The notes under the pieces were generated by a model. The model was not told the origin of the DNA. It saw nothing but the letters and a program-made list of their open reading frames with translations, and did no database searches. The translations under genes and the position numbers were made by a program. 64,000 nt of DNA, taken from NCBI GenBank assembly GCA_963734635.1, contig CAVTIA010000014.1:62001-126000 (forward strand), given 5' to 3'. This document shows, one piece after another, positions 53,400 to 60,658 of this stretch (the first letter of the stretch is position 1; the number at the start of each line of letters is the position of its first letter). The stretch comes from DATCJA01 sp963734635 (GTDB taxonomy: Bacteria; Acidobacteriota; Vicinamibacteria; Vicinamibacterales; UBA2999).

Positions 53400-54680
53400 A
53401 CCCTCCGGCTCCTCGTTCATGGCGCCTTCGGGTAGTCCCATCAACCCAATCTGTCTGAGCACCCGGGGAACGGTATCGATTGGCTCGGCGGGCGGCAGCT
53501 CCGCGGCCGTCGTCGCCTCGAGGTCTCTGAGTCGTCTGGCGCTGACCAGCACGCGCGCCTCGAAGGAGCCGGCCGCCTGGTTGTACGCCTGGACCGCGCC
53601 ATCGAGCTTCTTGCGCACCTCGTCCAGATGACCCGCAAAGACGGCCAAACGGTCATAGAACTCGCGCCCGAGCCGCGCGACCTCCCGGTAATTCTCGGCA
53701 AGCGCTTCCTGGCGCCAGGTATGCGCGACGGTCGTCAGAAGCGCGATAAGGGTGATAGGGCTGGCCAGCAGCACGCGCTGGCGCAGGCCGTACTCGATGA
53801 GCGTCAGGTCATGTTGCAGCGCCGCACTGAACAGCGTTTCGCCCGGCAGGAACATCACGACCATTTCCGGCGAGTCACCCAGAGCCTCCCAATAGCCTTT
53901 GGCGCCGAGCCGGTCCATGTGATCACGCACCTGCCGAGCGTGCGCCTGCAGCTTCAAGAGGCGCGTGTCGTCGTCCGTGGTGTCCTGAGCGTCGAGAAAT
54001 GCCTCGAGTGGCGCCTTGGCATCGACGACGATGCGCTTGGACCCCGGAAGATGAACGATCAGGTCCGGCCGAAGTCGTCCGTTGTCGCTGGTGAGAGGTG
54101 GCTGCTCGTCAAAATCACAGCGCTGCACCATTCCCGACACCTCCACCACACGGCGGAGCTGCATTTCACCCCAGCGACCTCGGACAGCGGGCGTTCGCAA
54201 CGCCCGCGAAAGGGTGGTTGCCGTCGATCCGAGCGCGGCGACCTGTTCACTGAGGCGGCTGTATGCGGCAATTCGATCGCGCTCGGTTTCCGCCAACCTG
54301 ACGTCGACTCTCTTCAATGTGTCGGCAATGGGCTGGTGAAACGCGGCGAACGAGGTCTTGGCAAGGTCGAGAAACGCTGATCGACTGTCCTTGAGCGCTT
54401 CTGCCGCCGCCGACTGGAACACGTCGCGCAGTCTGTGTTCCGCCTTGTCGAGCAGCTGCTGCGTGGCACCGAGCGCGGCCTTCTGCCGATCGACTTCTTC
54501 CGTGAGCCACTTGTTGTCCCGGTTCGTTGCGGCGAGCTGTGCGGCCAACTCGGCGCGCGCTTCGGCGATCTGTCGGCGCGCGTGCGATTGGACGAGCACC
54601 ATTGTGAGGCCGGCGGCGACAAGTGCGACGGCGACGAGTGGTATCGACCTCCATTGTTCCTTTGATATCACGGGAGTCAA
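53388..54680 (-). CDS. rmuC: DNA recombination protein RmuC homologue
   Basis: A 430-residue protein. An N-terminal membrane helix (IPLVAVALVAAGLTMVLVQS) and a coiled coil (about 30-150) lead to the RmuC nuclease-like core: LRRVVEVSGMVQRCDFDEQ, RPDLIVHLPGSKRIVVDAKAPLEAFLDA, PEMVVMFLPGETLFSAALQ and RVLLASPITLIALLTTVAHTW. The D-x(n)-xAK pattern of PD-(D/E)xK nucleases is visible in DLIVHLPG and VVDAKAP. RmuC limits inversions at short inverted repeats in E. coli. The C-terminus ends inside a REP-like unit. A TTG at 54680 or GTG at 54671 is the likely start. Confidence 0.9.
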   Translation of the reverse strand: MTPVISKEQWRSIPLVAVALVAAGLTMVLVQSHARRQIAEARAELAAQLAATNRDNKWLTEEVDRQKAALGATQQLLDKAEHRLRDVFQSAAAEALKDSRSAFLDLAKTSFAAFHQPIADTLKRVDVRLAETERDRIAAYSRLSEQVAALGSTATTLSRALRTPAVRGRWGEMQLRRVVEVSGMVQRCDFDEQPPLTSDNGRLRPDLIVHLPGSKRIVVDAKAPLEAFLDAQDTTDDDTRLLKLQAHARQVRDHMDRLGAKGYWEALGDSPEMVVMFLPGETLFSAALQHDLTLIEYGLRQRVLLASPITLIALLTTVAHTWRQEALAENYREVARLGREFYDRLAVFAGHLDEVRKKLDGAVQAYNQAAGSFEARVLVSARRLRDLEATTAAELPPAEPIDTVPRVLRQIGLMGLPEGAMNEEPEGPET

Positions 54681-54691
54681 TCGCCATCATC

Positions 54692-54720
54692 AGGCCTCAG
54701 GGCCCTGAGCCCTGAGGCCT
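54692..54720. repeat. Long perfect hairpin between rmuC and the DUF1015 gene
   Basis: AGGCCTCAGGG and CCCTGAGGCCT form an 11-bp stem with loop CCCTGAG. Another CCCTGAGGCCT follows at 54724-54734, so alternative pairings are possible. It sits just upstream of a TATAAT box in a divergent promoter region. Confidence 0.6.
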
Positions 54721-54736
54721 GGACCCTGAGGCCTCC

Positions 54737-54742
54737 TATAAT
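54737..54742 (+). promoter_or_regulatory. Consensus -10 element (TATAAT) before the DUF1015 gene
   Basis: The box ends 11 bases before the ATG at 54754, implying a leader of about five bases. The -35 position falls within the hairpin described at 54692-54720 and has no clear match. Confidence 0.5.
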
Positions 54743-54753
54743 CGTAGTTCTCC

Positions 54754-55968
54754 ATGGCCTCTATCTTTCCGTTTCGTGCACTCCGTCCCACTCCAGACTC
54801 CGCGGCACGCGTGGCCGCGGTTCCGTACGACGTCGTCAACACTGAGGAAGCGCGGGCGCTGGCGTCCGGCAATTCAGTCAGCTTTCTTCACGTTTCGCGT
54901 GCCGAGATCGATCTGCCCGCTGGCACCGATGTCCACTCCGACCAGGTGTACGACAAAGCCGTGAAGAACTTTGAGGCGCTCAAGAGGGAAGCGCCCCTCG
55001 TTATGGAGGACGTTCCGAGCGCATATGTTTACCGGCTCCGCATGGGCAGCCATTTGCAAACAGGGATTGCCGCCTGCTACTCAATCGCCGAGTACGAGTC
55101 GGATGTCATCAAGAAGCATGAGTACACCCGGCGGGACAAAGAGGATGACCGGACGCGTCACATGCTGGACCTTCGTGCTCAGACCGGGCCGGTCTTTCTC
55201 ACTTACCGCGCGTCGTCTACGGTGGATGCGATCGTCGAACGTGCCACGTCGAGCCGGGCGTTGTTTGATTTCGAGGCTATTGATGGCGTGCGGCACACGA
55301 TTTGGCAGATTCAACCGGGTGCTCAGGGCGAGCTGGAGGTTGCATTCCGCGCGATTCCGGCGCTCTACATCGCTGACGGCCACCATCGGGCGGCAAGTGC
55401 GGTCCGTGTCGCGCGACAGCTTCGCCAGGCAAGCGGCACCGGCGAGTGGGACACTTTTCTCGGAGTGGCGTTTCCACATAACCAGGTGCAGGTGCTCCCA
55501 TATAACCGCGTCGTGAGAAGCCTGGGATCACACACGCCACAGTCGTTCCTCGCGGAGCTTTGCAAGCATTTCACGGTGAAGCAGGGTCCGCCCGCCCCGG
55601 TGCGCAAAGGGGAGGTGGCAATGTTTCTCGACGGTTGCTGGCACACCATCGAGCTCACAGTGCCACGTGAGGGATTGGCGCAGGCCGATCCTCTTGACGT
55701 CACTCGATTGCAGGAGGTGATCCTCACGCCGCTGCTGGGCATCCTGGACGCACGAACGGATCCGCGAATCGACTTTGTCGGCGGAGTTCGTGGCACCCCG
55801 GCACTCGAGGAACTCGTGCGTTCCGGGAGCGCGGCCGTGGCGTTTTCACTGCACCCCGTGAGTGTTGCGGAATTGATGGCCATTTGTGATGCGGGTGGGA
55901 TCATGCCGCCGAAGTCCACCTGGTTCGAGCCGAAGCTTCGGGATGGCCTGCTCTCGCACGTGATTTAG
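54754..55968 (+). CDS. DUF1015 family protein linked to serine biosynthesis
   Basis: A 404-residue protein of the DUF1015 family, recognised by the N-terminal FPFRALRPTPDSAARVAAVPYDVV, HEYTRRDKEDDRTRHMLDL and the central IADGHHRAASAVR. The DGHHR motif resembles the active-site box of ParB/Srx-fold enzymes, some of which are serine kinases; that link is my inference. In many genomes this family lies beside serA and serC, as here, which suggests work on serine or phosphoserine. The ATG has a consensus -10 just upstream. Confidence 0.8.
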   Translation: MASIFPFRALRPTPDSAARVAAVPYDVVNTEEARALASGNSVSFLHVSRAEIDLPAGTDVHSDQVYDKAVKNFEALKREAPLVMEDVPSAYVYRLRMGSHLQTGIAACYSIAEYESDVIKKHEYTRRDKEDDRTRHMLDLRAQTGPVFLTYRASSTVDAIVERATSSRALFDFEAIDGVRHTIWQIQPGAQGELEVAFRAIPALYIADGHHRAASAVRVARQLRQASGTGEWDTFLGVAFPHNQVQVLPYNRVVRSLGSHTPQSFLAELCKHFTVKQGPPAPVRKGEVAMFLDGCWHTIELTVPREGLAQADPLDVTRLQEVILTPLLGILDARTDPRIDFVGGVRGTPALEELVRSGSAAVAFSLHPVSVAELMAICDAGGIMPPKSTWFEPKLRDGLLSHVI

Positions 55969-55976
55969 CGTCAGGT

Positions 55977-56075
55977 CCGGAGGCCTGAAGGCCTCCGGCT
56001 ACCTTTTCTGCCCTTAGGTACGTGTAGCTTTTTCGACTTTTCGGTACGGGTAGCCGGAGACCTTCAGGTCTCCGG
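55977..56075. repeat. Head-to-head pair of REP-like palindromes between the DUF1015 gene and serA
   Basis: Unit 1 (55977-56003) has stem CCGGAGGCCT/AGGCCTCCGG followed by CTACC. Unit 2 (56049-56075) is GGTAG followed by CCGGAGACCT/AGGTCTCCGG. The heads face each other across 45 bases. The stems differ by compensatory changes. Being between co-directional genes, it might attenuate or terminate before serA. Confidence 0.88.
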
Positions 56076-56110
56076 TCACATACCAGTACGGTGGTTCGAC
56101 GTCACAAGTC

Positions 56111-57334
56111 ATGAAAGTGTTGATCGCGGACGCCTTCGAAGCGTCAGGCCTGGAAGGCCTGAAGGCGGCGGGCTGCGAAGTCATCTACGCGCCTGGCACG
56201 TCCGGCGACGACCTCGTGCGGCTCCTTCAATCATCGGGCGCCGAAGTGCTCGTCGTTCGATCGACGCGGGTGACCGAAGCGATGCTCACGGCCGGCACTC
56301 TCTCGCTCGTGGTGCGTGCCGGAGCTGGCGTGAACACGATCGACGTTGCAGCGGCCGCACGACGCGGCATTTACGTGGCGAATTGTCCCGGGAAGAATGC
56401 GATTGCAGTGGCGGAGCTCGCTTTCGGTTTGCTCCTGGCGCTCGATCGACGCGTTCCTGACAATGTGGCGGCCCTTCGAGCAGGACGTTGGAATAAAGGA
56501 GAGTTTTCCAAAGCGCGTGGGCTCTACGGGCGAACGCTGGGCCTGCTTGGTTTCGGCGGCGTTGCGCAGGAAGTCGCGCGGCGGGCGCGCGCGTTCGGCA
56601 TGGATGTGGTGGTCTGGAGTCCCAGATTCCAGCGCGAAGGCACCAATGCCCTCACAGCCTTGCCGCGCGATCTCGATGTCATCGTGCTGCAATCGCCCGA
56701 ACAGGTTGCCGAGCGGAGCGATGCACTCAGTCTGCATCTGGCACTCACCGACGAAACCCGTAACTTCGTGGGCGCGGGAATTCTGGCTCGACTCAAGCCG
56801 GGCGCCCTCCTTGTAAACACGGCCCGCGCGGAGCTCGTGGACGATGCCGCTCTGGCCGAGGCGGTGCGAACACAGGGCTTACACGTCGCGACCGATGTGT
56901 TTCGTGACGAACCGGCGTCAGGTTCTGCGGAATTTTCCCCAGCCATTGCGAGCTTGCCCGATCTTTACGGTACGCACCACATTGGCGCATCCACCGAGCA
57001 GGCACAGGAAGCGATCGCCGCCGAAACCGTTCGCATCATCCGAAGCTACAAAGAGATGGGGACCGTGCCGAACGCCGTCAACCTCGCGGCGCGCACGCCG
57101 GCGACACATCGCCTGGTGGTGCGGCACCGCGATCGGCCAGGGGTCCTCGCGCACATTTTCGACCAACTGCGGCGCCGCAACCTGAACGTCCAGGAGACCG
57201 AGAACGTTGTTTTTGCCGGCGCGGAGTCCGCTGTCGCACGGATCAACGTCGACGGCCAGCCGGACGCGGAGCTTCTTCGCGCGATCGAAAGCGGAAGTCG
57301 CGACATCCTCGGCGTTCAGGTTGTGAAAATATAG
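56111..57334 (+). CDS. serA: D-3-phosphoglycerate dehydrogenase
   Basis: A 407-residue enzyme that oxidises 3-phosphoglycerate with NAD in the first step of serine synthesis. The NAD-binding loop is LGLLGFGGVAQEVARRA; the D-2-hydroxyacid dehydrogenase signature is NAIAVAELAFGLLLALDRR; catalytic residues are in LVNTARAELVDDAAL (Arg) and THHIGASTEQAQ (His). The C-terminal ACT domain (about 330-407) reads LVVRHRDRPGVLAHIFDQLRR and binds serine for feedback control, as in the short E. coli-type enzymes. serC follows 40 bases later. Confidence 0.95.
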   Translation: MKVLIADAFEASGLEGLKAAGCEVIYAPGTSGDDLVRLLQSSGAEVLVVRSTRVTEAMLTAGTLSLVVRAGAGVNTIDVAAAARRGIYVANCPGKNAIAVAELAFGLLLALDRRVPDNVAALRAGRWNKGEFSKARGLYGRTLGLLGFGGVAQEVARRARAFGMDVVVWSPRFQREGTNALTALPRDLDVIVLQSPEQVAERSDALSLHLALTDETRNFVGAGILARLKPGALLVNTARAELVDDAALAEAVRTQGLHVATDVFRDEPASGSAEFSPAIASLPDLYGTHHIGASTEQAQEAIAAETVRIIRSYKEMGTVPNAVNLAARTPATHRLVVRHRDRPGVLAHIFDQLRRRNLNVQETENVVFAGAESAVARINVDGQPDAELLRAIESGSRDILGVQVVKI

Positions 57335-57374
57335 GGATAGCAACAAGGGTTCGATCAGTTCAGGAGCTGCGTCC

Positions 57375-58466
57375 ATGCCGACAACAACCCGTATCCATAA
57401 CTTTTCAGCCGGTCCCGCCGTGTTGCCGCTGCCCGTCCTCGAACAGGCGCAGCGCGACCTCATTTCGCTGCCGGGCGTCGGCATGTCGGTGATGGAAATC
57501 AGCCATCGCTCGAAAACGTTCGAGGACCTGCTCAATACCGCGATCGCAGACATCCGGGCGCTCGCAGGTGTCCCGGACAGCTACAAGATTCTGATGCTGC
57601 AGGGCGGGGCCACGCTGCAGTTCTCCATGGTGCCGATGAACCTTCTCACTGCCGGCCGCAGCGCTGATTACATCGATACCGGGTCGTGGGCGGACAAGGC
57701 GATCAAAGAGGCGAAGAAGATTGGCAGCGTCAACATCGCCGCGTCGACGAAGGCCGACGGCTACACGCGGATTCCACGCCAGGACGAGCTCAAACTCACT
57801 CCGGGCGCCGCTTACGTTCACATTACGACGAACAACACAATCGAAGGTACCGAATGGAAGGCGCCGCCCGATGTCGGCGAGGCGCCGCTCGTGGCGGACG
57901 CCTCTTCAGACATTTTCAGCGGCCCGATCGATGTGTCCCGTTTCGGGTTGATCTATGCCGGGGCGCAGAAGAATCTCGGCCCGTCAGGCGTGACGCTGGT
58001 CATCATCCGCGAGGATCTGCTTCCGCGGTCCACCGACGCCGTTCCGATCATGCTGAATTACAAAGTACACGCGGACAATAACTCGCTGTACAACACGCCA
58101 AACACGTTCGGGATCTACATCCTCGGTCTGACGATGAAATGGCTGCGTTCGATCGGAGGACTCGAGGGGATTGCCCGCACCAACCAGCGCAAGGCCAGCC
58201 GGCTCTATGCCGAAATCGATCGTACCGGTTTCTACCGGGGTACCGCGCAGCGCGAGAGCCGCTCGCTCATGAACATCACCTTCCGGCTACCCGACGAACA
58301 ACTCGAAAAAGTGTTCGAAAAGGAAGCGACGGCAGCGGGACTCGACGGACTCAAGGGTCACCGGTCCGTCGGCGGCATGCGGGCGTCGATCTACAACGCG
58401 TTTCCCGAAGAGGGCATTGACGCGCTGGTTACATTCATGCGCGAGTTCGAACGGAAACACGGATAA
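57375..58466 (+). CDS. serC: Phosphoserine aminotransferase
   Basis: A 363-residue fold-type IV-like PLP enzyme converting 3-phosphohydroxypyruvate and glutamate to phosphoserine. Conserved segments are NFSAGPAVLPLPVLEQ, MEISHRSKTFE, ILMLQGGATLQFSMVPMNLL, PLVADASSDIFSGPID and the PLP Lys in GLIYAGAQKNLGPSGVT. The C-terminus has GHRSVGGMRASIYNAFPEEGID. The gene completes the phosphorylated serine pathway with serA; no serB is in the window. Only 8 bases separate it from the convergent pcnB stop. Confidence 0.95.
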   Translation: MPTTTRIHNFSAGPAVLPLPVLEQAQRDLISLPGVGMSVMEISHRSKTFEDLLNTAIADIRALAGVPDSYKILMLQGGATLQFSMVPMNLLTAGRSADYIDTGSWADKAIKEAKKIGSVNIAASTKADGYTRIPRQDELKLTPGAAYVHITTNNTIEGTEWKAPPDVGEAPLVADASSDIFSGPIDVSRFGLIYAGAQKNLGPSGVTLVIIREDLLPRSTDAVPIMLNYKVHADNNSLYNTPNTFGIYILGLTMKWLRSIGGLEGIARTNQRKASRLYAEIDRTGFYRGTAQRESRSLMNITFRLPDEQLEKVFEKEATAAGLDGLKGHRSVGGMRASIYNAFPEEGIDALVTFMREFERKHG

Positions 58467-58474
58467 GGCTGCCG

Positions 58475-59788
58475 TCAGTGCCCTTCCGGTCTCCGTGGCC
58501 CCTGGCCCCGGCGTCGTCCTGCCCGCCGCCTTCGGCGGCGCCGACGCGGTAAGGGTTGTCCAAGTTCAGCTTCACCCTCGAACGTCCGGGCAGCTTCGAT
58601 GAATCCGCGCCAGTTCTCGATCACCTCAGGAGCGTTCCCATGGATTTCGAGCCACGTTAATGCTTCCTGAAAGATTCCGCGTTGCATCAGCGCCCGCCGA
58701 GCCCGAGGCGCCGCGTTCACGTCCGCCAGACGACGCTGCAGCATGAGAATGTGCCGGAGGCGTTCCACGTCGCGTCGCGCCATCGGCAGAATTCCGAGGC
58801 TGGGCGCCGGTCCTCGACGGCGCGTGCCGTCCTCCAGGTATCGCGTCTGAGGGTTGGACGGCGCAAGACCCAGCGGAACGGTGAGCGATCCGAGCAGGAT
58901 TGGATTGGTCAGCGAATCCGGCGTCTCTTCGAATCGGTTCCTATAGACGTCGAGCGCGGCAAGCGATCGCCACAACGCGTCGCCGCACATGCTCTGGAGG
59001 CTGGGCGCAACAGGCTCGAGCAGCCGCCGCTCTGCGAGCATTCGGAATGCGCGTTGGGACGCGCCCGCTCGCAGTAGTTTGTAGAGCTCATCCATCAAGC
59101 GCGCCGGCGCACTCTTCGCGATGCCGGCACGATGTGCCGTGATCGCGGCTTCGACTGGCAGATCTATCGCGAAGTCGAGCCGCGCCGCCATGGCAACAGC
59201 CCTGAGCATTCGGACGGGATCTTCCTGAAAGCGCTCCATCGGATCGCCGATGCATCGGATGACTCGCGCTTTCAGGTCGTCGAGTCCGCCCGTGTAGTCG
59301 ATGATGGAGAGCGACGCGATGTCGTAGAAGAGCGAGTTCACGGTGAAGTCGCGCCTGAATGCATCCTCTTCGGGCGTGCCGAACGTGTTGTCTCGGTGGA
59401 GAAATCGAACATGCCCGGCCGCCTGGTCCCCTGCGACGTCGACATTTACATGGACGTCCGCCGAGGCCAGCTCTTCAGGAGACAGCTTCCGCCTGAATGT
59501 CGCCACCTCGATCGTCTTTGGCCCGAACCTCACATGCGCGAGACGAAACCGCCGGCCGATGATCCAGCAGTTTCGGAATATTCTCTTGACCTGGTATGGA
59601 TGCGCGGATGTGCCGATGTCGAAGTCTTTCGGGCGGCGGCCGAGGAGGAGGTCGCGGACGCTGCCGCCTACCAGGTAGGCTACGAAATGCTCTCCGTGGA
59701 GCCTGTAGAGCACACGGAGGGCATCGGGGTCGATTTGCTTGCGGGAGATGCTGTGCTCCTCCCGTGGCACGACCACCGGCTGGCTCAT
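58475..59788 (-). CDS. pcnB: Poly(A) polymerase/CCA-adding-type nucleotidyltransferase
   Basis: A 437-residue class II nucleotidyltransferase. The catalytic core reads LVGGSVRDLLLGRRPKDFDIGTSAHPYQVKRIF with the metal-binding DxD, then RRDFTVNSLFYD and DPVRMLRAVAMAARLDF. A C-terminal PcnB-type extension with an Arg-rich end (RRRRRRRAGRR) is present, as in bacterial poly(A) polymerases. CCA-adding enzymes of this class share the core, so either activity is possible; the basic tail favours PcnB. The ATG at 59788 is preferred over a TTG at 59791. Confidence 0.88.
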   Translation of the reverse strand: MSQPVVVPREEHSISRKQIDPDALRVLYRLHGEHFVAYLVGGSVRDLLLGRRPKDFDIGTSAHPYQVKRIFRNCWIIGRRFRLAHVRFGPKTIEVATFRRKLSPEELASADVHVNVDVAGDQAAGHVRFLHRDNTFGTPEEDAFRRDFTVNSLFYDIASLSIIDYTGGLDDLKARVIRCIGDPMERFQEDPVRMLRAVAMAARLDFAIDLPVEAAITAHRAGIAKSAPARLMDELYKLLRAGASQRAFRMLAERRLLEPVAPSLQSMCGDALWRSLAALDVYRNRFEETPDSLTNPILLGSLTVPLGLAPSNPQTRYLEDGTRRRGPAPSLGILPMARRDVERLRHILMLQRRLADVNAAPRARRALMQRGIFQEALTWLEIHGNAPEVIENWRGFIEAARTFEGEAELGQPLPRRRRRRRRAGRRRGQGPRRPEGH

Positions 59789-59820
59789 CAAAGATGAATT
59801 GTAATGCTAGGATCGGCGCG

Positions 59821-60642
59821 ATGCGAGTAGGGTTGGCGCCGGCAGCGTTGCTGTTGATCGTCCTTGGGGCGGTCACCGTTACCGCGGCCGAGCATCCGGC
59901 GCTTGCCAAGGCGCGTACGCTGTACAACGCACTCGATTTCGACGGGGCAATTGCTGCTGCCGAGCTCGCTCGCGTCGATCCGGCTTCGGCTGACGCCGCC
60001 GCGCTCGTCGCCGCGCGTGCACGCCTGGAGCGCCAGCGTCTCCGAAACGGGGATCCGGCAGACCTGACGGCAGCCCGAGACGCTCTCACCAAAATACCCA
60101 TCGCGGTGCTCTCGCCGCGCGATCAGCTCGATCTGCTGGTGGGCCTCGGCCAGGCGCTGTACATGGGCGATTCGTTTGGTGCTGCGGCCGAGCTCTTTGA
60201 CGTCGCGTGGAGACGCGCGACTTCACTGTCGGCATTGTCCGATCGTGAACGCTCCATGCTGCTCGACTGGTGGGCGAACGCGGTCGACCGTGAGGCCCAG
60301 GCCGTGGTCGCACCGCGCCGCACGGTTCTGCTCGAGCCGGTCATTGCGCGCATGGAGGACGAACTGCGCGACGACCCGGGCAACGCGACGGCCAATTACT
60401 GGCTCGCGGTGGCCGCTCGTGGAGCGGGCGACACCGACCGAGCGTGGAATGCGGTGATCGCGGCGTGGGTGCGTGCCCCCTTGCAACCTTCTTCCAGCAC
60501 GACTCTCCGCTCGAACATCGACCGCTTCGCCACCACTGTGCTCATTCCAGAGCGAGCCCGAACGCGCCCGGTCCGCGAACAGCAGGCGGCGCTCTCTGAG
60601 CTGCAGGCAGAGTGGGAGTTGGTCAAACAGCAATGGCCCTGA
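59821..60642 (+). CDS. Exported helical-repeat (TPR-like) hypothetical protein
   Basis: A 273-residue protein with a signal peptide (APAALLLIVLGAVTVTAAE). The rest is Ala/Arg/Leu-rich alpha-helix with a TPR-like rhythm: KARTLYNALDFDGAIAAAEL, LLVGLGQALYMGDSFGAAAELFDVAW, ATANYWLAVAARGAGDTDRAW. Such domains scaffold other proteins. No specific partner is visible. It is divergent from pcnB, 32 bases apart, and convergent with polA, 16 bases apart. Confidence 0.75.
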   Translation: MRVGLAPAALLLIVLGAVTVTAAEHPALAKARTLYNALDFDGAIAAAELARVDPASADAAALVAARARLERQRLRNGDPADLTAARDALTKIPIAVLSPRDQLDLLVGLGQALYMGDSFGAAAELFDVAWRRATSLSALSDRERSMLLDWWANAVDREAQAVVAPRRTVLLEPVIARMEDELRDDPGNATANYWLAVAARGAGDTDRAWNAVIAAWVRAPLQPSSSTTLRSNIDRFATTVLIPERARTRPVREQQAALSELQAEWELVKQQWP

Positions 60643-60658
60643 GGCCTGCCGGTGCCCG

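Noticed and set aside
55977..56075. Repeat pair as a CRISPR fragment
   Set aside because: The units are inverted, not direct, differ in stem sequence and have unequal spacers; no cas gene is present.
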